From assembly GCF_965363235.1 (NCBI RefSeq), contig NC_134839.1, positions 58,805,560 to 58,869,559 on the forward strand: a stretch of DNA of 64,000 nt, in the 5' to 3' direction. The translations under genes and the position numbers were made by a program. How positions within the stretch are numbered: position 1 is the first letter of the stretch; every line of letters begins with the position of its first letter. The notes under the pieces are model-generated. The model was not told the DNA's origin. It did no database searches and worked only from the letters and a program-made list of their open reading frames with translations. Shown piece by piece: positions 11,779 through 23,305 of the stretch. The stretch is from Mytilus galloprovincialis. Taxonomy: Eukaryota; Mollusca; Bivalvia; Mytilida; Mytilidae.

Positions 11779-11892
11779 GGCAGCAACCATTTGATTTTCG
11801 GGGGGGGGGGCTATGGTTTTTTTTGGAAAAAAAAGTTTGTCCAGAAAAAAAAAACCATAGTCCCCCCCCCAGAAAATCAAATGGTTGCTGCC
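11779..11892. mobile_element. PIF/Harbinger-like MITE with G/C-tract hairpin (copy B)
   Basis: Short 114-bp member. The TIR starts GGCAGCAACCATTTGATTTT followed by a G10 tract, and the right end mirrors it. TTA duplicated at 11776-11778 and 11893-11895. Essentially a hairpin. Confidence 0.78.
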
Positions 11893-11895
11893 TTA

Positions 11896-12599
11896 TGTCT
11901 TTTATTTGATAAAGAGAGACATGTTGTTTTAGTCTCTCTCTTTCTTTTTAGTGACGCTTGTCCAGGACACACCTTGTTTGTCTTTTGTCCTAGACTTTAG
12001 ATGTATGGCACATGAGTGTATTGCCAGAATGTGTGTCGTGACCGTCAGGTCAAATAACCGTTTTAGTGTTAACTTGACGTCTCAAGCTTGTTTATATCTT
12101 TTTACCTAGGCTTCATATATTTGACTTTTACACATATGGTGTAAAATAATTGTTGTAACTTTGACGCATTTCTTCCATCATAGATAGTGGCAGGGGATGA
12201 TTTCGTTTAATGGAAATGCAAACAAACAACTTTTGAGTTGATTGATATGAACCATGAAATAATGTATGAGACTTTGTGTACAATGGTGTAGTTCACTTTG
12301 TAATATGGGTGCTGTCATCGTAGAAGACTGAACACAGTGTTGTACATGTATTTGTATGTTTTCATGTTCATAAATGAGCACGAGTGTGTACATAGAGTGG
12401 ATCTGTACTCTGATTTTGTCAGTCATAATCGAGGTCAAAACAATCTATGTTAGCGATCTTGTGGAAAATATCTTTAACAATAAAATCAAATGCTAAAGAA
12501 ATGTTCATAATGTTCATAGCAAGGTTCTGACCAAGTGCATCCTAGCCAACACAGGCTATTACAAATTCTAAGATGCTGAAATTTTAAAGATCAACTTGT
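11896..12599. other. Gene-free stretch between MITE B and the SAM-like fragment
   Basis: No gene or clear repeat boundary seen. The minus-strand 86-residue ORF at 12178-12438 shows no recognisable motif. Confidence 0.35.
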
Positions 12600-12962
12600 G
12601 TTAATTTATCAAAAAATTTAATTTCTTGTAATAATTCCCAAACACTTTAAATAGTCATTTATTCCAAAGTTTTCATGCATATTTTCACCACACAGAGAAA
12701 TCTCTTGAATAGTTTCTCCCAATACAACATCAAGTTCAGTTTGATAGCCTAAAATGTAATACACTCAATTCGAAGCTTAATCATGTCTGCTGTATTTGAA
12801 ACTCATAGAGCTTCTAATTCATGTCTCGAAAGCATACCCACAATGTTTGGTGGTATCTTTTCTCTTTCAAAATGTACAAACGCATGCTTCAAATCAACCT
12901 TCTTCAGTACACTCAATATGAGTGATTCCTCCATTTTGTTTTTTTCTAATTTCGCATGATTC
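12600..12962 (-). pseudogene. Decayed SAM-like domain fragment
   Basis: Minus strand from about 12938 reads MEESLILSVLKKVDLKHAFV, then FEREKIPPNIVGMLSRHELE. The spacing of hydrophobics and the 'F..E.I....(I/L).(M/L)L...(D/E)LE.L' pattern resembles a SAM domain. Similar coding-like peptide continues downstream (IKLRIECITF, LDVVLGETIQEISLCGENMH) but the reading frame is broken. I recall SAM domains of this kind at the start of mollusc integrase-core multi-copy proteins; unverified. It may be a remnant of a gene or transposon overrun by the adjacent minisatellite. Confidence 0.4.
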
Positions 12963-12983
12963 CTTTTGTCTTTACAAAATGAC

Positions 12984-13214
12984 AAAGTACCATCATATAA
13001 TGTCAAAGTACCATCATATAATGGCAAAGTACCATCGTATAATGTCAAAGTACCATCATATAATGTCAAAGTACCATCGTATAATGTCAAAGAACCATCA
13101 TATAATGTCAAAGTATCATCGTATAATGTCAAAGTACCATCATATAATGTCAAAGTACCATCGTATAATGTTAAAGTACCATCATATAATGTCAAAGTAC
13201 CATCGTATAATGTA
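12984..13214 (-). repeat. 21-bp minisatellite, 11 units (right array)
   Basis: Eleven units of aaagtaccatcatataatgtc, the reverse complement of the 7551-7786 unit. From the second unit on, 'catcat' and 'catcgt' variants alternate, giving a 42-bp higher-order unit. The right flank ('taacataaggcagttacggc') is the inverse of the left flank of the other array. Confidence 0.9.
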
Positions 13215-13497
13215 AGTTTTTAACATAAGGCAGTTACGGCGTTCCATAAATGTACGTATACAATCTACATCTTGATCGCTTCTCACAACCAAATCATACA
13301 GATGTCCACATTACAAATGTATATGTCAAGCTCTAAATTGTCCCAAGTCTATGAAAGTTACATTGTCGAAATGAGCATCTGGTGCAGGAAAATTTGTACC
13401 GTTAATGTTTTTATAAATAAAAGATGATAGTGAAATGAGATATTTAACCAAAGATAATCATTGGTGTTATTAATTTAAATTTCTGATTTATTTTCAG

Positions 13498-16400
13498 GTA
13501 CTCAAAGTGTATGTACCACCTGTACACAGATATGCCACTTATTGAAGGGGTCGGAGATGAAGTTACTGTTGTTTTTACCATTTTTCTAATATTTCTACTT
13601 CTCTGTATTGCATGGTTTTCAACAAATATTCAAGAACTACCTTTCTTTAGTATCATTGTAATAGACTTCACAAGAAGACAGAATAGAAATGCGCAACAGA
13701 CTAACAGTGTTGAAGCAAGTGATAGTTCTGCTGTAAGTTCTACCTCTAGTGAGGAATCAACAGGGGACACGTCCATTCAGGAGGAGACTGACAATGCCAG
13801 TAGGTCCTCCTCTGTTGATAGTGTAAACGAACAAGTGACAGGAGCAGAAAGTCAAATTCCAGTTCAAACAGATGATGTATCAAAGACAAAAGACAAAAAA
13901 GAATCATCTAACGAAAATGTGATTACAGAAGAATCAGGGGAAGATAGGGTGTTAGAGGACAGAAATGAAGATAGTGATAACTTGCCTACAACAGAAACTG
14001 AACTGAGACGTAGAAGGGTTGCATTCTTTTCTGATAAAAATCAAGTTATTGAGACAAAAAAAGAAAATAGAAATCATGAATCGGAGACCATTGTTATAAA
14101 TGACAGAAACCCATCAAATTCATCAAACAATGAACTTCCATCAAATTTACAAAACAATGAATCCAATAAAACATCTGAGTCCGTTAAAAATGAAACTGAA
14201 AATTTGAACAGTGCTGAAATAAATGTTTCCTCTGAATCGGAAACTAATTCTAGTCAGAGTGATAAAGTTCGGATACGACTGAAATACCTAAATGACACTC
14301 AGAGAAATGTAGAAGCATCTTTAGAGGATACAATTGAACAGTTTAGAAGGTATGACATATATATATAATACACATATTTACACTTGTATGCATATTTGTC
14401 TGCCATTACTTTAAATCACACAAGTTGTTGTAAAATATGACATCACAAGTTTTTTAACCAATTTAGATCATAATTAAAAAGTGACTCACTGTTACTTGAC
14501 ATCAAAAGGTTATTTAGAGCAGATCTAAGGTTATTTGTAGATAAAATTCAGCTTAATATCAAAAGTGCAAATATGTTAACACCCTTGTTGCTTACTCTGT
14601 TTATAATTTTCAATACATACTTTATATAGTACTGTAATCAACTTTGAAGAACTGAAAATTATCCAAAATAATGTACATGTCACTGTAGATCAGTTTGTAT
14701 TTCTAATTTATTGAACAATTTAAACTCCAGCTGAATTGTAGTTCTATATAAGACTTTTAGCATAATCATTATGATTGCAAATGAGAGCACTCTCATCAAT
14801 AGACCAAATGACTCATCAATTAACAAATATAGGTCACTATATGGCCTTCGACAATGAGTAAAACTCATTCCACAGTCAGCTATCACATTTGTAAAGGTTC
14901 TCAAATGACAAATGTAAAAAAAATGAAAAGAGAATACTAACAGCCTAATTTTTATTCATGTACAAACATGTAACACAGCAACATATAAAACCTCACTCAT
15001 AGATGTTCCTTGTAGGTATTGATAAATATAGTTAGTACCCATGTTAAAACTATCATAGCAATACAATGAAAGTTCATACTATCACAACTAGCATAGCAAT
15101 ACAATGAAAGTTCATACTATCAAATTTTTTCAATGCGTAGGTCATGACATTTACAAATTATTTTTCAATTGTATGAACTTACCTTTGTATATATATATTA
15201 CTTTGTATTAATTTTATAACTTGTTTGGTTCTGTTGCACTTACATTCCAATATACAAAATATCAGACTAATATTAAAGTGTGTAAAATGAAGTCAAAATG
15301 TGAAAATGTTTGTTTTCCAAATTAAGACATCATTTTTTATACAACCGCAAAAAATGCGGTCATACATGTATATTGGTATGTCGTTGTCGTCGTCGTCGTC
15401 GTCCGAAAACACATTGGTTTTCGCACTATAACTTTAGTTTAAGTAAATAGAAATCTATGAAATTTAAAAACAAGGTCAGTCTTCATGCTCTGCCACAGGC
15501 CCAGCAGCCCAGGCTTGTAAAATTGCTCTCGGGCCTGTAAAAATTGTCTCTGCAGGCCAACAGAATATATAATAAAAAAAATCCAAAATTGGAGATCGGG
15601 GCCTGTAGATTTTAAAGTTCATCGTGAAGACTGCAAGGTTGATGACCACAAAAGGAAGGTTGGGATTGATTTGGGGAGTTTTGGTCCCATCAGTTTAGGA
15701 ATTAGGGGCCAAAAAAGAGCCCAAATAAGCATTTTTCTTGGTTTTCGCTCAATAACTTTAGTATAAGAAAAGAAATCTATCAAATTTAAACACAAGGTTA
15801 ATGAACACAAAAGGAAGGTTGGGATTGATTTTGGGAGTTTTGCTCCCAACAGTTTATGAATAAGGGGCCAAAAAGGGGCCCAAATAAGCATTTTTCTTGA
15901 TTTTCGCACCATAACTTTATAGTATAAGAAAATAGAAATGAATGAAATTTAAACATAAGTTTTATGACCGTAAAAGGAAGGTTGAGATTGGTTTTGGGAG
16001 TTTTAGTCCCAACAGTTTAGGAATTAGGGGCTCAAAGGGTCTACATTAAGGTCCAAAGGGTCCAAAATTAAACTTAGTTTGATTTTAACAAAAATTGAAT
16101 TCATGGGGTTCTTTGATATGCTGAATCTAAACATGTACTTAGATTTTTGTTTATGAACCCAGTTTTCAAGTTGGTCCAAATCAGGGTCCAAAATTAAACT
16201 TTGTTTACATGTACAACAATGTACACACAGGGGCAGATCCAGCCATTTTAAAAGGGGGGGGGGAGGTTCCCAACCCAGAGTAAAGGGGGGTTCCAACTGT
16301 ATGCTCCCATTCAAATAAAAAGTGGATCCGCCAATGACACATGGAATAGAGCTGTTGCAACAATATCTTGGTTGGTATAAAAATAAAAAAATGCTGTACA

Positions 16401-17615
16401 CAATCTCAATGAGACAACTACAAAACATGTAACCACCATAGCTCTAAGGTCAAAGATGTATTTAAAACAACATAGACATAATATTTGTCATGGCACAGCC
16501 TTCAAAATGAGTAAAATTGATATATCATATATATATTAGAAAATGTAAGCTAAGCTTTACAAAGCCCTGGGGAACCAAAAATAGAAAGTCATTGCGCTGA
16601 TCGAAGAAAAAAAAAATTGAACTAAAATGGGTTACAAAATATGAATCAAATTTGACTATAATCATGGTTACATGTATATAATTAGATGTATGTTTCATTA
16701 TTATGTGTTATTCTGATTGGCTACACTATAAGCTCGCGTTATTCCTTAACCAACTACATTTCACAATAAAATTTATTATTCATGATGACACAAGGTGGTC
16801 CCACAATAAAATGCACAGGTAAATTAAATAAAATCTTGATAAAAATCATGTTTTCATCATCCTAGCTAAAAAATGTAATTATAAGTATTGAATGCTTAAC
16901 TTCATAGGGTTGTATTCATAGGGTTGTAAAATCGTTGACCGTGCACACATTTTTAGGATGAAGCACTTCCACGCTTCATACAAAATGTACTTCAGTCAAC
17001 GCTTTTACACCCAAGTGAAGTTACAAAAAGAAGCATTCAATTCTAAAATACATATATAGAAGACAGGAAACAAAAAAAAACTACCAGTGAGAATAAATGG
17101 AAGGCCAATTTCTTCAAGTTAATGAAGTTTTGAATTAAAGAAAAATTAGAAATGTGATAAATATAAGAAATCATGCATTCCTGTTATGAACATTCTGTAT
17201 TTCATAATCTTTTCATTTTATTCATTTCAGGGCACATTTTGCAGAGGAGCTTGAAGCAGATAAACTTGTTCGATTCATTTTCAATGGTCAGGATCTAAGG
17301 AATGATGCTAACACACTACAAGCCTACAATATTGTTGACAATAGTGTAATACATTGTCTTATAACTCAAGTTAATCGCCAAAATACTACGTCTGGTGTAC
17401 AGAATGAAGATGAAGGATTTGATGTTGGCATGCTAATGCTTCCGTGTTTTGGAATCATTTTATGCTTTATGTGGTACCTAAGATTTGAATATCGTCAATT
17501 TTTTTCGGGGACATCAACTGTATGCTTGATAGGCATGTCTTTGCTTTATATAGCAGCTTTGTTGGCAATGATGGAGAATAGAAGAAGGGGACATCATCAT
17601 GCCCATGTGGATTAA
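13498..17615 (+). CDS. TMUB1: TMUB1/2-like transmembrane and ubiquitin-like domain protein
   Basis: Two coding exons: 13532-14349 (acceptor TTTTCAG at 13491-13497, donor AGAAG|GTATGA) and 17231-17615 (acceptor TTCATTTCAG), codon split 2+1, 400 residues. The start at 13532 gives MPLIEGVGDEVTV, nearly identical to the MALIEGVGDEVTV N-terminus I recall for vertebrate TMUB1; an in-frame ATG at 13511 would add seven residues. Order: membrane segment about 12-29; Ser/Asn/Glu-rich acidic linker about 50-245; ubiquitin-like domain about 247-319 (RIRLKYLND ... FIFNGQDLRNDANTL ... VIHCLITQ); two membrane helices about 339-358 and 367-387; His/Arg tail RRRGHHHAHVD. The linker is longer than in human TMUB1 (246 aa). 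Vertebrate relatives act at the ER and elsewhere as ubiquitin-like adaptors. TMUB1 and TMUB2 cannot be separated here. A 5' untranslated exon must lie upstream. Confidence 0.92.
14740..14960 (+). repeat. Diverged copy of the 9660-10335 repeat
   Basis: Within the TMUB intron. It keeps 'atgattgcaaatgagagcac', 'ataggtcactatatggcctt' and 'cacagtcagctatcac', clearly older than the tandem pair at 9660. Another remnant lies at 16380-16520. Confidence 0.65.
15335..16200 (-). repeat. Family R1 copy (inverted), with subrepeats
   Basis: Reverse orientation of the 37266-38999 family: 'gcggtcatacatgtatattg', a GTC microsatellite at 15385-15402, then degenerate subrepeats of about 160 bp with 'aaaggaaggttgggattgat' and 'gggccaaaaa'. 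Sits in the TMUB intron. The ORF at 15619-15912 comes from the subrepeats. Confidence 0.8.
16228..16336. mobile_element. Small hAT-like MITE remnant (CAG...CTG-type ends)
   Basis: Begins CAGGGGCAGATCCAGCC and ends GGATCCGCCAATG. The same family lies at 19836-19988 in opposite orientation. No target duplication remains visible. Confidence 0.5.
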
Positions 17616-18714
17616 ACTTTATAGGATTCTATCTACTTTAAATTCAGAAATTATTGTAATGTTTTTTTATTATTGGAAATATGCAACAGTGTTATAATTG
17701 CTCTAATCTAAACTCGCATTTTGAATCTTTTTTATTTAAATTAAACAGTATTTTTCTCAATATCGCAAAAAAATGAAAATTGCATTCATACAGTCTAAAA
17801 TGACAAAATCTCAATAATAAGTGCATGATATAATTTCTGAAATTACAGTATATTTCTATTCAGGGTTCTCAAACTTGTGCTGGTTACTGGCAACTTCACC
17901 ATCTACTTACAAAAATGTAGTCTTATTCCTGGAGAAAAAAAAATTGCTTAAGTGTCACCTTGTTTTTACAATAAAGCTGTTTTCATCATATACGTTTGAG
18001 AACCCTGCTTTTAATTTTTAAACAATCTGGAAAGTTTCAGAATTCAAAATTCCATATTTTAGCAAGATTTCTGGTAAAATTGTCTGTCAAATTCATGAAA
18101 TAATTGTATGTTATGTTAATGTAACAGAAACTTTTGGTTTTATCTATACAAAATATATTAAGGCTCACCAATTTTTAAATGCATGCAGTTATTAGAATGT
18201 AGAAGTATGAATGGTGGGCAGTGGACAGATGCCAGCAATTTTCATGGAATAACTTATAAACTGTTTTAAACAATGCTTTACAAGTTTTAATATGTTGTTA
18301 CTAATGACAAAACAGAGTCCAAATTTAATATTTAAGATTATTAATTTTTCTGTTCATGCAGGAGTCATGGTCCTTGGAATGGTAGAAAGGCACTTCTTGT
18401 CGTTTTCATGGAATATATTATGCACTGTTCAACCCATGCTTTTCAAATGTGAATATGTTGTTACTGATTTTGAAAATAGAGGTCAAATTCCATATTGTCT
18501 ACTTTTACTTTTATCGTTCAGCTGTTCAATTGTCTTTTAAATTGGAAATATGCACTCAATTATTTTCTTTGCCGTTTCTTATGAACTCTTTAACCAATTC
18601 TTTTCAAATTTTCATTAGTTGTTACTAATGAAGACATGGAGGTCAAATTTGACATAGATTATTTGTTGGGCTTTTGTTGTTTAGAAGTTATGGTCCTTTC
18701 AACGACCTAGATAG
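17616..18714. other. Intergenic: TMUB 3' region and diverged tandem units
   Basis: The first part is the presumed 3' untranslated region of the TMUB gene; no clear polyadenylation signal can be chosen. At 18280-18710 two diverged units ('ttttcaaatgtgaatatgtt' versus 'ttttcaaattttcattagtt', each followed by 'gttactgat'/'gttactaat' and 'gaggtcaaat') form a short tandem repeat. No gene. Confidence 0.45.
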
Positions 18715-19410
18715 GGGCGTATGACATTTGCGCCGATTTAAAAAAAATTGATTCTTTCATTTGCGCCGATTTTATATTTGCTCCTAATTGGATTTACAGG
18801 TAAGTTAATACTTGTACATATACTATACCGTGCAGGTATATTGGTAAAATCTGTTTATAAACAAAGGTTTTAGTTAATTTTGATTCATATTGTTCTGAAC
18901 TTTGCTGTAATTGATGGACATATTGCACACTGCAACTATCCTAGGAGTCAATTTTTATAACCATCGACGGCCATACACATAAGTACGTTAATAGCAAGAC
19001 AAAGAAAAGATGGATTTCGTTATTGACAATTACAACAAATATAGAAGAGACGAAATCACAAGAAAGGAATATATTAGATATGTTGCCTATAAATACTCAG
19101 CAATAACAGATTTATGATTTTAATGTATTCCGTAATTATGGTTTTAAATGCTGTAAATAGATTTTCAATTCGTCATTTTAGTATAAACCAGAGTGCTTAT
19201 CTAAGGTTTTTACTTCTTGATTTTAAAGTATGTGAATATAGTGTACAACTTGAAGACGGAAGAGGTCTATAATGATAAATAAAAAATAACATGACTTGGA
19301 TGGAGAGTTGTCTCATTTGCACTCATACCACATCTTCTTATATCTATTCACCTGTAATTAACCTGTAATTTACCTGTAAAAAATCAGCGCAAATGAAATG
19401 CAAAACGCCG
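18715..19410. mobile_element. 8-bp-TSD MITE with TTTGCGC clusters (copy 1)
   Basis: Flanked by CTAGATAG at 18707-18714 and 19411-19418. Ends are GGGCGTATGACATTTGCGCC and, mirrored, CGGCGTTTTGCATTTCATTT. Near each end are repeated 'atttgcgccgatt' motifs in inverted orientation, next to 'acaggtaa' / 'ttacctgta' motifs. 696 bp, non-coding. Same layout as 53759-54482. The 8-bp duplication suggests hAT-like mobilisation. Confidence 0.75.
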
Positions 19411-19835
19411 CTAGATAGATTGGGAAAGGGCAGGTAGACACTACAGGCTAGGGGTAATTGAGTTGAGTCAAACAAGCATAACAGTGTCATTCATTATAAG
19501 AATACATCAATTTCATTCGTACTGACAAAAAGAGCAGAAAAAAGCCTAGAATACTTTTTTTTTTGGTTGTACAAATCATTCAAGTGAAAAATTCCCTTAC
19601 CTAACTAATGATGCTGACAAAAAATGATGACTGTTGTAACATTTTTACACTTTTTTTCCCAGACTATGTAAAAGTATATATTGCACAATACCTAAATAAA
19701 CTTATGAAAATAACAAATTGTTTTTCGCCACATATATATATATATTCCAGACATGGTGGTTTGAAAAATTCCAACACTTTATTTTGTGTGCTAATAATTG
19801 CATTATTTGCATTTGTAATTCTTTTTGCAATATAT

Positions 19836-19988
19836 CAGTGGCGTGTCAAGAAGGGGGGGGGGGTGTTAGTGAGTTGGAACCCCCATTTTTTGGACAATCA
19901 ATGCCTTTGAATGGGGAAATATGGTTGGACCCACCTCTTTATCATGTGTTGGGTACCTCCTTTTTAAAAATGGCTGGATCTGCCCCTG
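19836..19988. mobile_element. Small hAT-like MITE remnant (same family as 16228)
   Basis: Begins CAGTGGCGTGTCAAG followed by a G12 tract and ends GGCTGGATCTGCCCCTG, the inverse of the start of the 16228-16336 copy. Confidence 0.5.
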
Positions 19989-20374
19989 GTTATTATTTTT
20001 AGATTTTCAATTAAAGTTCAAATTGTTCTTTTATATGCAGAATTTAAAAAAAAAACCAATAGGTTTTTTATGCATATACCTTATAACTTTTCTAGCTTGT
20101 TCCGCTAATTGAGGTTATATTTAAATACTTTAAGTAAGATAAACATTACTGTAAATTCAGAAATAATTGTGAGGTTTTAAATATTGCAAATAATACTACT
20201 GGGTGAGAACGCAATGATAAGAACTTGTACTCAAATATCTGTGTGCAGCCTTTCCACAAATTGCAATCTCACATTTTTGTCCATTCTGCAAAAATTGCAA
20301 TAATAAATGCATGCAATAATTTTTGAATGTACAATATATCCAAAACCTTGTACACTCTCCAACTATCCGACTGA

Positions 20375-20580
20375 TGAGATATATATCTAAAACAGTTTGT
20401 ACAACTCGTCTAAACATCAACCCAACAATGTTAGATCTGTAAATTTGCTTTCGCAAATTTTTGGTTCTTCCCTCGCCGGGATTCGAACCCATGCTACTGT
20501 GATATCGTGACACCAAATCGCCTGCACTGCAGCCGTCCCGCTAGACCACACGACCACCTGGGCTCTCATATTAAAGAGCT
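20375..20580 (-). repeat. tRNA-derived SINE
   Basis: The minus strand shows a tRNA-like head: GTGTGGTCTAGCGGG (box A-like), a spacer, then GGGTTCGAATCCCGGCGAGG (box B), followed by 'gaagaaccaaaaatttgcg' and a tail containing 'attgttgggttgatgtttag'. The head lacks a full tRNA fold and has a long non-tRNA body, so it is a SINE. The 106-residue minus ORF here is not a gene. Confidence 0.8.
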
Positions 20581-21729
20581 TTCGCTGGCCGTGTGTTACC
20601 TTTCCTCGTCAGTTTTAATCTAGCGGCGTACTACAGTACATGATATATAAGGCATGAAGATGTTATTGTTACAGATCAGCTAAATTATCTATAGTAAAGG
20701 ATCCTACAAATTTTGTATATTCAAGGGGTAATCAATATAACAAAGGACAATAATTGAGTTATTTCCACAATTCTTTAAATTAAGGTTGTATTAGAATATT
20801 AATAGAATGGTGTAAAAGCAAGTCAGATGTTTTTTTTAAACTGAGTTCCACTACTGAATTGCATTACTCCTAGTTGAAAAAAATCAGAAATTTAATAGTC
20901 TGGCCATAGATTTGAACTTGCACCCTTGAGTTTTAATCAATATTGTTGTCAAATGTGGTATGAATTCCTGTAGTACTAACTTACTGGACACACCAAAACA
21001 TAATCAAGACTAGTACTGGAGCACCTGTTTTTCAACATCTCTCTTGATTTTGAAGTCCATCCATCATTTTTCATCTTTTTATCTCCTAATATAAATCCCA
21101 TGTGCTTGACATCTATTATTTTATGAATTTATGAATGGGTAAGGGGGACTTTTACATAAATCAATATATGGGGTGGTGGGTTTCAAACCCCAGCAAGATG
21201 TCTGTTCCAAATTTGTAGGTTGAGACCCTCACTCTGCAGGCGTCAAGGCTTGATTAAATTTTTTTACAAGCAATCATCTAAATTCTTTAATTTACATGCC
21301 AAAAAGATGATTAAACCAAACGAGATGACTTTACTTTTTTATCGTCAACTGTGAGGTAATGTGATATTGAGGTATGGATGGTAATTTTTTCTACATCAAA
21401 AATGATTTTTTCAGATTTCAACAAATAGTTTTTTTTTTTACTTTAGTATAAGATTCAGTGTTATAAGTTTTTTATATTTCCAAACTGATTTTCACCTGGA
21501 ATGTGATACTATTTATTATGTTTTTGTTGAATATGATATATATAAATAAATTACATGTTCTTGTAATTACTTTTTCTTTATTTTAACATGCATGATAAGA
21601 TATTGCTGCATATTTATGAACATATAAAACAATTGAATGTCTTTTATAACCCTGAAATCACACAATGCCTAGAAATGAAGAGGATAGGTGGATTGATTGT
21701 TGGTGTTTTAACAACCCTTTTAACCATTT
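20581..21729. other. Gene-free intergenic stretch
   Basis: AT-rich, no gene. A diverged 'actggagcacctg' / 'cagcaagatgtctg' region near 21000-21250 looks like old repeat debris without definable ends. Confidence 0.35.
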
Positions 21730-23210
21730 ATTTTGGACTATTTTGTAGTGGGATGGTCCCAACTGATTAGGAATTAGGGCCCCAAAAGGGGCCTAAAACA
21801 AGCATTTTTCTAGTTTCAGGATAATGACTTGTGTAGAAGTATTTCAATTGCTCTGAAATCTTACCACAATGTTTAAAACCACAAGTTGAAGGTTTGAATT
21901 CATTTTAGGGGTTATGGGGCCAAAGTTTAGGAATTAAGGGCCAAAAAGGGGTCAAAACAAGCATTTTTCTAGTTTCAAGACAATAACTTATGTGTATTTG
22001 TATGGATCTCTCTGAAATTGTACCATATAACAAAGGGGAGGCTGGGATTATGTTTTGGGTTAATTGCCCAAAATATGTAGGAATAAGGGGCCAAAAAAGG
22101 GCCAAAAAGAATCATGTTTCTAGTTTCCAAACATAATGATACATGACACTAACTTGTGTTTAAGTGTATGGATCTCTCTGAAATTGTACTACAAGGTTCA
22201 ATACTGCAATGGAAAGCATGGAATTGAGTTTCAGGGTTATTGCTCCAAGGGGGTTTCAAAAAGGGGAGGGGGGATTTTTTGTTTACCATTTTTTAAAGGG
22301 CTTCCTTTTTTTCAAAATTTTTCAAATTTTGAATTTTGAAGTTTCAGAAGAAATCTTCAATTGCACAGTATTGTGCAGTAGATTTGTTAGATCTTTGACC
22401 ACATTAATGTTGTGACAAAAACTGATATTATGTCAAAAATTTGATCACAATCTAAATTCAAACAGAATCAAGCTTGAATATTGTGACCAAATTTGCCCCA
22501 ACTGTTCAGGGTTCAACCACTGGGGTCGTATAAAGCTGCGCCCTGTGGAGCACCTGGTTATTGGTGGATTCCCAACAGAAAACCATTGACCTTCGATAGG
22601 AAAACTGACAATCCTAGTCAATTAAGATTGAAGTCCAAGTGCACCATCACTAGTAGAACTTCTTAGACCACTTGACCACCGAGACCTCAAAATGTACAGG
22701 AGTGTCTTCTTTCATTGGCATTTATAGCATTGCACTCTTTCTTCTTGTTCCAATGTTTTGATTTCAATTATTTTTTTCCTGAATATGAAATTATTCAAAT
22801 ACCAAATAATGCCAGACACATAAATCCTTATTAAGCAACCATAGAAAATTTTGGGATCAAATATTGGTATCACGTTGTCCTTTGGTATTCACACAATAAA
22901 TTTAGTATAAGTTAATAGAAATTTATGAAATTTAAACACAAGGTTTATGACCACAAAAGGAAGGTTTTGATTGATTTTTGGGGTTATTGTCCCAATAGTT
23001 AAGGAATTAGTGGCCAAATTAGACTTTTTCTAGTTTCCAGAAAGTAACTTGTGGAATGGTGTATAGAGCTCTCTGAAATTATACCACAAGTTTCCATAAC
23101 ACAAAATGATGGTAATAATTGGCTTTTGGATTTATGGCTCAAACCATTAAGGAATTAGGGGCAAAAAGGGAGAAAAACAAGGATGTCCTGGTTAATGGAC
23201 AATTACTGAA
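21730..23210 (-). repeat. R1-related degenerate subrepeat blocks (two clusters)
   Basis: Clusters at 21730-22250 and 22900-23210 of units of about 155-160 bp with 'aggaattaggggccaaaaag' and 'agcatttttctagtttc'. Between them (22440-22560) is an inverted R1 head ending 'aagctgcgccctgtggagca'. Older and more divergent than the copies at 37266 and 47551. Confidence 0.65.
22555..22690 (-). repeat. SINE fragment with Nin-like central domain
   Basis: Shares 'gacaatcctagtcaattaag' and flanking sequence with the fuller copy at 32190-32450. It contains part of the tRNA-like head ('cttagaccacttgaccaccg') in reverse. Truncated. Confidence 0.55.
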
Positions 23211-23214
23211 GTAC

Positions 23215-23305
23215 AAAACATAATTTAAAAGCAGTAGAAGGGAGGTAATTCAAACAAAATTTTGAATTACCTCCCTCACACTGCCTTTAAATTATGTATA
23301 AAGAC
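23215..23305. repeat. Short palindrome
   Basis: Arms of about 38 bp ('acataatttaaaagcagt', 'agggaggtaattcaaa', mirrored by 'tttgaattacctccct' and 'tttaaattatgt') around a short loop. Probably a MITE remnant. Confidence 0.55.

Noticed and set aside
20375-20580. Functional tRNA gene
   Set aside because: Box A and box B are present but the acceptor stem and arms do not close and a SINE body follows.
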